64,000 nucleotides of DNA, taken from assembly GCA_014529385.2 (NCBI GenBank), contig CM043958.1, positions 126,932,817 to 126,996,816 on the forward strand. The letters run 5' to 3'. The DNA comes from Adiantum capillus-veneris (lineage: Eukaryota; Streptophyta; Polypodiopsida; Polypodiales; Pteridaceae). Each line of letters starts with the position of its first letter. Within the stretch, counting starts at the first letter, position 1. A program made the translations under genes and the position numbers. The notes beneath the pieces were generated by a model. That model was not told the DNA's origin. It did not search any database and saw only the letters and a program-made list of their open reading frames with translations. Shown in pieces: positions 9,641 to 19,868 of the stretch.

Positions 9641-10883
9641 GCAAGTAATCACCAGACCAAATTTTATGATTATATCTGATGGAACATGGAGTGCAATCCA
9701 TGATGCCCTCCATATGCATCTTTGGACAGAAACTATATTAGCATGTAGTAGAGACCAAGGGCAACCATATGTTAAGTTTCATCACCTTCTAACACAAGGG
9801 TACATGGATCGCCATCCATGTCCCCACGTCACAGGCTGAGGCCATATTTGCACCGTAGCTAGAGTAGGTCACTAGGAGTCTAGTGGTCTTTTCAAAATTG
9901 ATTTTGGACATAAAAAACCAAGCCAAAAGTCCAGAACTATCAAGCATTCTAGCAAAGTGCTAGAACTGTCCTAAATTTCAATCCAAATGTCCATTTTCAA
10001 AACATTTTGATACCATAGCACCTACTAATCATCTTGATTCTGATGGTACTAAGAAAAGTCAGTTTGGCCTCCAAACATGGATCACGATCCATATCCCCAT
10101 AATGATAGCTTTACCAAAAAATTTCTAGATCATTAGTGCATACATAAGAAAACATATCCCCAAGTCCAATTTTGGAAAAAAAAATCATGAAATTTGGGTC
10201 AAAAAGGAGCAAAATATGTGACAATGAAAACCGCAGTGTAGACCTAGTATTGGGCTTTTGAAAACCATAGTGTGAAAACCGCAGTGTAGACCTAGTATTG
10301 GGCATTTGACCTATCAAAGCAAGTGCAAATTCAAAAAGAGTTGAGATTTAGCTTGTGGACATAGTGAGGAACAAGCTGCCAAGAGATAAAAACCAGAGAT
10401 TGTTGAACATGGATCGCAATCCATGTCCCCCAACCTCAAAATTTGATGAAAATACACACAAATCATGCATATGAACTTGTCTACATATTATCAAAATTTG
10501 GAGTGAAAATTTGACAAGGGGTCATGGACCCGTGATCCATGTACCTCTTCATAGTGGGGGTATCTGACTTGATGAGCTTGTAGACATACTTGAGTACATC
10601 TCAAAATATCTAGTTTGGGCTAAATATACCTTTTGGAGACCAACATATAAGCCAAAGTTATTGTGTCCTGGTCTTGAGACTGTTTTGAGTGTAGTTTCAA
10701 GTGCAGTTCACCAGAATTGCTCTAACTTTTGATAGACAACTCCAAATTAAGTCACGTAAAGCCAGGAAAAAAGCTTGCGGGAAATTGAACACACCTATCT
10801 AGAAGATTAAGCAAGCAATTCTTACCTTTTTTATATTAAAAAAAACAAGGAGAGGAGGGGAGGAGAGAGACCCAAAGATGATA
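9641..10883 (-). repeat. PLE leader / pseudo-LTR segment 1
   Basis: No coding sequence. The segment recurs at 11721-12585, 13641-14548 and in part at 18174-18549. Shared blocks include 'accgcagtgtagacctagta', here tandemly repeated at about 10229-10300, and palindromes around 10077, 10408 and 10523. Two extra palindrome-like sites (about 9678 and 9803) lie in a part missing from the shorter copies. Confidence 0.6.
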
Positions 10884-10929
10884 AACACTAAACGTTTTGT
10901 GCTAGATTAAGCTCATCATCGGTAGTGTT
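10884..10929 (-). ncRNA. Hammerhead-ribozyme-like motif 1 (decayed)
   Basis: Minus strand: AACACTA (stem I), then a core resembling CTGATGAG but with a three-base insertion (CCGATGATGAG), helix II with GCT/AGC closing pairs, an A-rich box, then TAGTGTT pairing back to AACACTA. Orientation matches the RT. The insertion and altered GAAA box argue against activity. Confidence 0.4.
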
Positions 10930-11035
10930 CATCTTTTTGCAAGAAGGGCGGGTTATATAAAAGGAGGGTAGGGTGTTACAAACCCAAGAAGGGTACAATG
11001 GGAGGATTAAGAGGGGGGTAGAAGGGCATGTCGGT

Positions 11036-11720
11036 TCAAAGCAATAAATAGAGTCCTTCTTAGGTATCCAGGTGCAAAATTTGAGGGAGTAATCAATCAA
11101 GATAAGGGAGGCTAGAGGGAAAAGGTACAAGGTGCAAAATTGTGAGGGGGAGAAATTTAAGAGGGGAGAAGAAAGAGGGATCCAAGTACAATATATAATG
11201 GTGGCTCAAAAAAAAAACTTAGAGAAGGTTACAACATTCTTTAGTAAAAAAGAAATATTCAAAAGGAAAAAGGGGGGGGGGGGGCTAAGTGGTGTTTCAA
11301 GGTTAAGGAGGGGTGCAAAAATTAGAGGCTATAAATTTTTCAACATTTGGGTCCATTGAGCCAACATACAAGAGGTATGGGGAGGTGGGAAAATTATGGT
11401 GTGTTATTAAGGAGATCTTGGGGTAACCTCACGCTCTTAGTCTCTGGAAAAATTTGAAGTGAATGTTAAGGAAGCCCCTCTAGAGAGCTTTCTCTAATGA
11501 TATATCTTTTAAGTTTTGAGATGATAAAAGAGATTTTTTGGTGGGTGGGATGCTAGGATTGCCAAAGTATGTAGTTGTAATAGTTGATTTTTTTTTGGAA
11601 AGCAATGAGAGTCTAGAATCCCCAAAAGAGATAAAGAGGCTCCTTTGAAAAATGTAAGTCAAGGATGGAGGCTTCCATAGTGGAGATGATGGGGGGTAAT
11701 TTTAATATGCTCTTGTAATG
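11036..11720 (-). pseudogene. PLE copy B, internally deleted
   Basis: Matches copy A over its C-terminal and thumb region but lacks the (GA)n-containing stretch (jump at about 11404-11410) and the whole RT palm. At 11716 the sequence passes from the block 'atatgctcttgtaatgggtc' straight into leader sequence equivalent to position 9930. The same palm-deleting junction is present in copy C, so the deletion predates their duplication. No intact frame. Confidence 0.6.
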
Positions 11721-12585
11721 GGTCAAACATTCTGACAAAGTGCGAGAACTGACCTAATTTTCAATCCAGAGGTCCATTTTCAAAAAAAAATTGATACCAT
11801 AGCACATACTAATCATCTTGATTCTGATGGTACAAAGAAAAATTCAGGTTGGCCTCCAAACATAGATCGCGATCCATGTACCCATAGTGACAGCTTGACC
11901 AAAAAAATTCCAGATCAGTAGTGCATACACAACAAAACATATCCCTAAGTTCAATTTTGAAAAGAATCAACAAATTTGGGTCAAAAGGGAGAAAAATAGG
12001 TGATGGACTAAAAACCGCAGTGTAGACCTAGTATTGGGCATTTGACTCATCAAACCAAGTCCAAATTCAAAAAGAGTTTAGATCTAGTGTGTGTACATAG
12101 TGAGGAACAAGCTTCCAAGAGACCAAGACCAGAGGAGGTTGAGCATGGATTGTGATCCATGTCCCCCAACCTCAGAATTTGATGAAAATACACACAAATC
12201 ATACATATGACCTTGTCTACATACTATCACAATTTGGAATGAAAATTTTACAGGGGGTCATGGATCGCGATCCATGTACCTCTTCATAGTGGGGGTATCC
12301 GACTTGATGAGATTGTAGACATACTTGAGTATATCTCAAATCTCAAGTTTGGGTTTTGTCGTGGTCTTGAGACTGTTTGAAGTGTTTTTTCAGGTGTAGT
12401 TTACCAATATTGCTCTAAATTTTGATAGACAACTCCAAATTGAGTCAGGTAAATCCAAAGAAGAAGGCGTGCGGGCAATAGAACACACCTATTGTTAGAA
12501 GATTAAGCGAGCAATTCTTACCTACAATAAGAAAATAGGAGAAATAACAAGGGGAGCAGGGGAGGAGAGAGACCCAAAGATGACA
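11721..12585 (-). repeat. PLE leader / pseudo-LTR segment 2
   Basis: Second copy of the roughly 0.9-kb leader, with palindromes at 11861-11878, 12144-12161 and 12259-12276. The last is a perfect 18-bp palindrome, CATGGATCGCGATCCATG. No coding sequence seen. Confidence 0.6.
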
Positions 12586-12628
12586 AATACTAAACGTGTT
12601 TTGCTAGATTAAGCTCATCAGTAGTGTT
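12586..12628 (-). ncRNA. Hammerhead-ribozyme-like motif 2 (best core)
   Basis: Minus strand 5'-3': AACACTA (stem I), perfect CTGATGAG core (12614-12621), helix II closed by GCT/AGC with a six-base loop, AAAAC in place of GAAAC, a minimal two-pair helix III (AC..GT), an unpaired T at the cleavage position, then TAGTATT pairing with the first strand except one base. By eye, the only changed catalytic-core nucleotide is G12 (A here). Very short helix III is typical of hammerheads reported in PLEs. Placement is at the junction between two head-to-tail units. Confidence 0.5.
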
Positions 12629-12778
12629 CATCTATTGCAAGGGGTGGGGGTTTATATAAAAGGAGGGTAGGGTGTTACAAACCCAAGAAGGAGGGTTTAT
12701 ATAAAAGGAGGGTAGGGTGTTACAAACCCAAGAAAGGTACAATGGGAGGATAAAGAGGAGCGTACAAGGGCATATAGG

Positions 12779-13640
12779 TACAAAGCAATAAATAGAGTCC
12801 TTGTTTGGTATCCTGTTGCAAAATTTGATGGAGTAATCAATCAAGATAAGAGAGGCTAGAGGAACAAGGTACAAGGTGCCAAATTGTGAGGGAGAGACAT
12901 TGAAGAGGGGAGAAGAAAGAGGGAGCCCCGTACAATAAATAATGGTGGCTCAAAAAAATATGACATAGAAAAGATTACAACATTCTTTAGTAAAAAATAA
13001 ATATTCAGAAGAGACAAGGGGCAGGCGAGTGGGGGCAGTGCTAAGGGGTGTTCCAAGGTTAAGAAGGGGTGCAAAAATTGAAGGCTTGAATTTTTTCAAT
13101 ATTGGGTGCATTGAGCCAACATACAAGAGGTCTAAGGAGGTAGGAAAATTATGGTGTGTTGTTAAGGTAAAGAGAGAGAAGTTTATTAATGGAGAGAGAG
13201 AGAGAGAGAGAGAGAGATTGAGGTTGCACGTAAAGGGTGAGAAGGGTATTTTTACCACCATGGGGTAGGGTTTGGATTTGGGCTTATTGGTTAGGAGGGA
13301 ATCTCTTTCATTGTAGGAGATGAAGGTAAGCAACCTAGAAGGAGATCTTGGGGGTAATCTCTCGCTCTTAATCTTTGGAAAAATTTGAAGCGAATGTTAC
13401 GGAAGCCCCTCTAGAGAGCTTTCTCTAATGATATATCTTTTAAGTTTTGAGATGATAAAAGAGATTTTTTGGTGGGTGGGGTGCCAAGATTGCCAAAGTA
13501 TGTAGTCGTAAGAAACTCTTTTTTGGAAAGCAATGAGAGTCTAGAATCCCCAAAAGAGATAAAGAGGATCCTTTGAAAAATGTAAGTCAAGGATGGTGGC
13601 TAGTGGAGATGACGGGGGGTCATTTTAATATGCTCTTGTA
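12779..13640 (-). pseudogene. PLE copy C, palm-deleted
   Basis: Collinear with copy A from 8299 to the thumb region, keeping the (GA)n tract (13192-13217). Minus-strand frames include 'SISYNERDSLLT' with a KPKSKPYPMV block, a segment that follows the thumb in PLE RTs. It shares with copy B the junction that removes the RT palm (about 13636-13645). A short direct duplication of the block containing ttatataaaaggagggtagg sits just upstream at 12651-12735. Confidence 0.6.
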
Positions 13641-14544
13641 ATGGGTCAAGCATTCTGACAAAGTGCTAGAACTGACCTAATTTTCAATCCAGAGGTCCAT
13701 TTTCAAAAAAAAATTGATACCATAGCACCTACTAATCATCTTGATTTTGATGGTACAAAGAAGAAGTCAGGTTGGCCTCCAAACATAGATCGCGATCCAT
13801 GTCCCATTGTGATAGCTTGACCAAAAACATTCCAGATCAGTAGTGCATACATAAGGAAACATATCCCCAAGTTCAATTTTGAAAAACAATCAACAAATTT
13901 GGGTCAAAAGGGAGAAAAATAGGTGATGGACGAAAAACCACAGTGTAAATCGAGTATTGGGCATTTGACCTATCAAACCAAGTCCAAATTCAAAAAGAAT
14001 TGAGATTTAGCTTTTGGACATAGTAAGGAAAAAGCTGCCAAGAGACGAAGACCAGAGGTGGTTGAACATGGATTGTGGTCCATATTTCCCAACCTCAAAA
14101 TTTGATGAAAATTGGCACAAATCATGCATATGACCTTGTCTACATACTGTCAAAATTTCAAGTGAAAATTTGACAAGGGGTCATGGATCACGATCCATGT
14201 ACCTCTTCATAGAGTAGGTATCACACTTGATGAGCTTGTAGACATACTTGAGTACATCTCAAATCTCAAGTTTGGACTAAAAGTACCTTATGGAGACCAA
14301 GATACAAGCCAAAGTTCCTGTGTCCTAGTCTTGAGATTGTTTTGAGTGCTATTTTAAGTGCAGTTGACCAAAATTGCTCTAGCTTTTGATAGACGACTCC
14401 AAATTGAGTCATGTGAAGCCAGGAAGAAAGCTTGCGGGCAATAGAACACACCTATGGTTACAAGATTAAGTGAGTGATTACTACCTACAATAAGAAAAAA
14501 GGAGAAATAACAAGGGGAGGAGGGAAGGAGAGAGACTCAAAGAT
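13641..14544 (-). repeat. PLE leader / pseudo-LTR segment 3
   Basis: Third leader copy, with palindromes at 13784-13801, 14067-14084 and 14182-14199 in the same order and spacing as segment 2. No coding sequence seen. Confidence 0.6.
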
Positions 14545-14595
14545 GACAAACACTAAACGAGTTCTTCTAGATTAAACTCATCAATAGTGTTTGTC
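14545..14595 (-). ncRNA. Hammerhead-ribozyme-like motif 3 (best stem I)
   Basis: Stem I is a perfect 11-bp inverted pair (14545-14555 with 14585-14595, gacaaacacta / tagtgtttgtc). Between the arms the minus strand reads TTGATGAG (C3 to T), a degenerate helix II, AGAAC and TCGT. It complements motif 2: the core is worse but the helix is intact, as expected of independently decaying copies of one structured RNA. Confidence 0.45.
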
Positions 14596-14696
14596 TTTTT
14601 GCAAGGGGTGGGGGTTTATATAAAAAGAGGGTAGGGTGTTACAAACCCAAGAAGGGTACTTTGGGAGGATTAAGAGGAGGGTAGAAGGGCATCTAG

Positions 14697-15109
14697 GTAC
14701 AAAGAAATAAATAGAGTCCTTCTTTGGTATTGAGGTGCAAAATTTGAGGGAGTAATCAATCAAGATAAGAGAGGCTAGAGCGACAAGGTACAAGGTGAAA
14801 AATCATGAGGGAGAGACATTTAGAGCGGAGAAGAAAGAGGGATCCAAGTACAATAAATATTGGTGGCTCAAAAAATTATGGCTTAGTGATGGTTACAACA
14901 TTCTTTAGTAAAAAATAAATATTCAAAAGAGAAATGGGGCCCAAGAGGGGGGGGGGGGGGATTAGGGTTGTTCCAAGGTTAAGGAAGGGTGCAAAATTTG
15001 GAGGCTAGAACTTTTTCAACATTGGGTACATTGAGCCAACATACAAGAGTTCTGGGGAGGTGGGAAAATTTTGGTGTTTTGTTAAGGTAAAGAGAGAGAG
15101 GTTTATTAA

Positions 15110-15174
<65 letters not shown>

Positions 15175-15716
15175 AGGTTGCATGTAAAGGGTGAGGAGGG
15201 TATTTTGACCACCATGGGGTAGAGTTTGGATTTGGGCTTCTTGGTTAAGAGAAAATCTCTTTCATTGTAGGAGATGAAGGTAAAACAAAAGGAGATCTTG
15301 GGGGTAACCTCTTGCTCTTAGTCTCTGGAAAAATTTGGAGCGAATGTTAAGGCAGATCTCTAAAGAACTTTCTCTAATGATATATCTTTTAAGTTCTAAG
15401 ATGATAAAATAATTTTTTTGGTGGATGGGATGCCAGGATTGCCAAGGTATGTAGTTGTAAGAGTTGAGGTTTTTTTGAAAGCAGTGAGAGTCTAGAATCT
15501 CCGAAAGAGAGAAGGAGGTTTCTTTGATGAAATGTAAGTCAAGGATGGAGGCTTCCATAGTAGAGATGACAGGGGTAATTTTGATATGCTCTTGTAGTGG
15601 AGAACCGTAAAGTTTTATGATTTTCTCAAGATTTCAAAGAGAATCATTCCAAATGCCAAAGGCATCATCTATGAACCTTTTGAAGTAGGGAGTGAGGGAT
15701 GGGAAGGAAGGTTGAT
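14697..15716 (-). pseudogene. PLE copy D, left of copia insertion
   Basis: Minus-strand frame 15558-15262 contains 'MEASILDLHFIKETSFS', 'FQKNLNSYNYIPW' and the thumb block 'FFQRLRARGYPQDLLL', the clearest thumb of the array. A long (GA)n tract (15114-15171) follows. The right edge, at 15716, is the break point with the truncated copia element, equivalent to about 9276 in copy A. Confidence 0.65.
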
Positions 15717-16413
15717 GTTGTCTATGTCATGCACTGAACCATCAACTAGACACGCAGGTCCAAGCATACCACTAGCATATGTGCTAAACCACTCACAACT
15801 CGGCGTGACATGAAATCTAGCACTCACATCTAGTATCCAATGTGAAGGTAACGTGTCATCAAAAACCGACATAAGAAAGTCAAGAGTAAAGAGGGAAGCA
15901 AAGGCAACATCTCCACCATGCATAGCCACATACGCTACATCTGCTCCCACATCATCCAAAGTGATAGCATCCCTCTTGTGCTGTCTCCTACGCTATCTCA
16001 TCCGCCAAAAACAACACCTACGTACATGCCCTGTATGACCACAATGCCAACACACAACATCTCTATGTCTGCAAGATCGTCCTTTGACTGTAGGCATCTC
16101 TCTAGACTCATTTGTGTCAAAAGCATTGCACAATCTTTGTTGTAACTCTCTAGTTGTACATGCATCCGAACCAATGCGATAGACAGACTCACCAAGGTGT
16201 AACCTGATCATCAAACGTGCAAGCTCATCCAAGTCCTCCCACTCATCGCCAGCCATAGACTCTGGCCTAGCATCCATGCCCTGTAGTGGAGACACTTGGC
16301 CCAACTGAGTCAATGCATCATGCATACCTGCTTTCCAATGCTCAAAGTTTGAACCATCAAACTTTTTATGGAAAAGCACAAACCTTGACAATGATTTACA
16401 TGCCAAATCCATG
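15717..16413 (-). pseudogene. Copia gag and start of protease, deleted
   Basis: From an ATG at 16413 the frame gives 'KKFDGSNFEHWKAGMHDAL' and 'EWEDLDELARLMIRLHLGES', the N-terminal copia gag block, then 'LQQRLCNAFDTNE'. It jumps straight to a zinc knuckle 'CWHCGHTGHVRRCC', so the middle of gag is missing. After a frame change, 'HWILDVSARFHVTPSCEWF' (about 15790-15840) is the protease region, with the active-site DSG reading DVS. It is related to the gag at 27985, and both sit behind long leaders. Confidence 0.65.
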
Positions 16414-16451
16414 GTGATAATCTGTGACAAGACCGAGCACAAATCGATCAA

Positions 16452-17967
16452 CTGACAATAGCCAAAGCCTGGCTAACTCATACACCAAGTACTGTCAAAA
16501 TACAACATAAGCTGGCATAAGATGTCTAAGAGAAGTGTCAACAAATATGGGATCGATGTAACAAACAAGTGAGCAAAACCGCTCAAATGATGCCAGAACA
16601 CCCGCTCAAATGATACCAAAACACCCGCTCCAATCCAAGAGCACTATGTGGTAATCAATGAAACTATCATCAACAATCTCCCTCCTAAAGAGACTACCAC
16701 ATATATGTTAAATGACATAATTGGGTGAGCAAACACTCTCACAATGCAATGCCAAAACACTATGGCAAAGCAACCACTGAGTGCCAAATGCAATCAAAAC
16801 ACGATTGCAAACCATGCGCATAAACAAATAAACTCGCAAGAAAAATCTAGCCGAGTTTCGACAGTATTTGGCTATCTAACCATAATAATCATACATGCCA
16901 TAAACATGCTCAAATCCATGAGAAAATCATGCACAAAATTTGCACTCAAGCATACATGAGCTGCCCCAAAGTCTCAACTCCCTAAACTTGGAAAACAATC
17001 CTGTAATCTGAAACACAAAGTGTGTCAACCACACTCTATAAGCAAGGCATATACTAGCATAAACTTGGATGCAAAGCAACCAAAATATGATATAAATTGA
17101 TGCTCAAAATAGCTGCACATATGCCATTGCAAGGTGAAGAATATCATCCGCCAAAAAGTGCACATCATATATAACCACATGGCAATGTAAACGAGCATCA
17201 AGCATGTACCAAATGTGTAGAAAATGAGCATCCAAATCAGCTGAAAATTCAGCTCACAATCATGCCAGAGATGCTTGCAAAACTCTCTGCAAATATATGC
17301 ACCACACTTTCCAAAATCTGCTCAATCGCATAAGTCAATGCACATAACCTGTGATGAATCCACTCTCGAACCTGAGAATCCACAAGAATACATACATCCA
17401 CGGAGTGTTCTCAATGTGTGCGCATGAATTTGTTGAAAATCTCAATCCACACTCTCTTCACTGAGAGAAAAACAGCAATGCGCAAAACAAGAGAATTACA
17501 AAGCTCAATCTGAGCTCTTTGATTGTAGCAAATTACCACAATAGGCATACATAATCTTCAACTTTTCAAATACCTTGTAGAGCCGGTGAGCCCATATCTC
17601 CCAAACCATTCAAAATTTACAGAAACTTTCTTTTGCAAAGTTGTAGACCATGCAAAACAGTTGGGAGTCGTGGGAATGGACCTAAACTGTGTTGTTTTTA
17701 CAGGTCGAAACAGATCTGTAAAAATTTGCAGCTGTGTACCCTAAACGTGCAAGTAGTTTGAGTGACATATCTCAAAATTGGTGAAGATTTTGAGAAAAAA
17801 TTCTTCTGCAAAGTTGAAGAGGACAAAAATCAAGTCAGGGATCTCAGGGATTGGTTTGAATGAAGAAATTTTGGTAGGCCAAAACAAATCTGCAAAAATG
17901 TGCTACAGCTTTTGCTGCTTCTCTACCTGCTTCCCTGCAGAGCTCCAATGATGCTCCCAATCCCTAA
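16452..17967 (-). other. Long untranslated leader of the truncated copia element
   Basis: About 1.5 kb between primer-binding site and gag, A-rich on the plus strand, with no open frame of note and no recognisable gene. The plus-strand copia element at 26220 has a leader of similar length. Confidence 0.5.
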
Positions 17968-17981
17968 GCTCTGATACCAGT

Positions 17982-18173
17982 TGAACTGCGCGAGCGAGAG
18001 CGTGTGTGAGTGTGTGTAGCAATGGAGAAGAGAGGAGAAGAAGAGACCTTGTGTTTGCAGGGGCTAAAACTCACTCTCTACATGTGAGCCCCCTTATTCT
18101 ATTATGTATATAATGAATAAGTATAGTGGGCGGGCACCTGGCCTAACCGGCCACATGGGGCTTTAACCCAACA
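17982..18173 (-). repeat. Copia 5' LTR (192 bp)
   Basis: Reads TGTTGGGTTAAAGCCC... on the minus strand and ends CAGTTCA before the primer-binding site. The start resembles that of the LTR at 26220 (TGTTGGGTTTAGGCC), suggesting one family. Confidence 0.7.
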
Positions 18174-18693
18174 GGAAGGATAAGAGTGGATAGATCTTAA
18201 ATTACTTTCTTTTGACTGAGAAAAAGTTGTCCAAATCCAAACATAAGTGGTGGAGCATACTACTGACACTGCAAGTAATCATCAGAGCAAATTTGGTGTT
18301 CATATCTGATGGAACATGGATCATGATCCATGACTCCTAGATGAATTTTTGGACAGAAACTATACCAACCTGTAGCAAAACTTTCCAAAGAAGCATTGTC
18401 AAAAAAGTTAAAAAGTGGGTCAAAAAGGAGAAAAGCAGTTCAAGGAGAGAAACCACCAAAACAGACCTAGGGATTCCCTTTTGCTTGACCTAATCAAGTT
18501 CAAATCATACAAAAACTATATCGCTAGTATAAGGGGACCAAGGGCAAGTGGTGTGTTTTTTGCTAGATTAAGCGCATCAATAGTGCGTCTTTTTGCAAGG
18601 GGGTGGGGGGTCATATAAAAGGATGGTAGGGTGTTACAAACGCAAGAAGGGTACAATGGGAGGATTAAGAGGAGGGTAGAAGGGAATCTAGGT
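18174..18693 (-). repeat. PLE leader segment 4 with decayed hammerhead-like site
   Basis: Begins with sequence equivalent to 9546-9690 of copy A, includes the palindrome at 18315-18332 (CATGGATCATGATCCATG), and skips most of the leader. It ends with a fourth, poor hammerhead-like site (18550-18590, TTGATGCG core, stem I lost on one side). No coding sequence. Confidence 0.5.
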
Positions 18694-19024
18694 ACAAAGT
18701 ATTAAATAGAGTCCTTCTTTGGTATCTAGGTGCAAAATTGTGAGGGAGAGACATTAAAGGGGGGAGAAGAAAGAGGGAGCTAGGTACAATAAGTAATGGC
18801 TCAAAAAATAATGGTGTAAGGAAGGTTACAACATTCTGTAGTAAAAAATAAATATTCAAAAGGAAAAAGGGGCAAGGAGCGAGCTAGGGGGGTGGTGCTA
18901 AGGGGTGTTCCAAGGTTGAGGAGGGGTGTGAAAATTGGAGGCTATAATTTTTTTAACATTGGGTGCATTGAGCCAACATACAAGAGGTCTGGGAGGTGGG
19001 AAAATTCTGGTGTGTTGTTAAGGT

Positions 19025-19064
<40 letters not shown>

Positions 19065-19335
19065 AGGTTGCACGTAAAAGCTGAGAGGGGTATTTTGATC
19101 ACCATGGGGTACGGTTTGGATTTGGGCTTATTGGTTAGGAGGGAATCTCTTTCATTGTAGGCGATGAAGGTAAAGCAAGCTTGAAGGAGATCTTGGGCTT
19201 AACCTCTCGCTCTTAGTCTCTGGAAAACTTTGGAGCAAATGTTAAAGAAGCCCTCTAGAGAGTTTTCCCTAATGATATATCTTTTAAGTTTTGAGATGAC
19301 AAAAGTGATTTTTTGGAGGGTAGGATGCCAAGATT
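18694..19335 (-). pseudogene. PLE copy E, terminal fragment
   Basis: Collinear with copy A from 8299 to about 8990, with a (GA)n tract at 19025-19061. It stops at about 19335, where homology ends within the thumb-equivalent region. No intact frame. Confidence 0.55.
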
Positions 19336-19617
19336 TCCAAGATATGTAAAGAGATATTCCAAAAACGCCGTAAAATTTATTTTAACACCTTGGCTAAAAA
19401 TCCCATCAAAATCATAAAGTTCTAGAGCACAAAAACTGGTCATGAATCGTGGAAATTGGCATGAAATGAGTTGTTTATAAAGAGAATTTTAGGTCTACAA
19501 AAACAAGCTGAATTTTTTTTTGCAAATCTTTTGGCACATACACTCCCAAATTCTTCTAGCTAGTCAAATGTAGATTCACGCATGCTCATATACACACTAT
19601 GAGGTGAAATGAAGCTC

Positions 19618-19710
<93 letters not shown>

Positions 19711-19859
19711 AGCATGGAGGGGGCTGCCATTTGTTGGTGCCACTATTCATGAAAATGAATTTTTATTCAAAGAAACCTCTAAAGCTTTAGAAAACCTAAC
19801 CAATGCTCTCAAAACCCATTTTTTGAATGGCATGTGACACACGAGTTCACATGAGCAAA
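19336..19859. other. Unassigned stretch with long (CT)n tract
   Basis: I see no gene. A (TC)n microsatellite of about 82 bases occupies 19621-19702; the rest is AT-rich single-copy-looking sequence. Confidence 0.6.
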
Positions 19860-19868
19860 CAAATTTAA

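Larger units (their letters stand above)
15717..18173 (-). mobile_element. 3'-truncated Ty1/copia element inside PLE copy D
   Basis: On the minus strand: LTR (18173-17982, TGTTGGG start, CA end), primer-binding site TGGTATCAGAGC (17979-17968), a leader of about 1.5 kb without coding sequence, gag and the beginning of protease, then an abrupt end at 15717. PLE sequence resumes immediately after the LTR, at the equivalent of 9546 in copy A, whereas the left side stops at the equivalent of 9276. One deletion therefore removed the element's 3' portion together with about 270 bp of PLE. Confidence 0.75.
8299..19335 (-). mobile_element. Head-to-tail array of Penelope-like element (PLE) copies
   Basis: Five related segments begin with the same block (tacaaagcaataaatagagt and variants) at about 8299, 11036, 12779, 14697 and 18694. 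All are in one orientation and are separated by a related leader of about 1 kb. The longest copy (8299-9640) encodes a recognisable PLE-type reverse transcriptase on the minus strand; others are internally deleted. Each full junction carries a hammerhead-like motif and each leader carries three 18-bp palindromes at corresponding places. PLEs are known for tandem partial copies with 'pseudo-LTRs', and hammerhead motifs in those repeats are established for the group. No GIY-YIG endonuclease was seen, as in endonuclease-lacking PLEs, but these copies are truncated. Confidence 0.7.
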
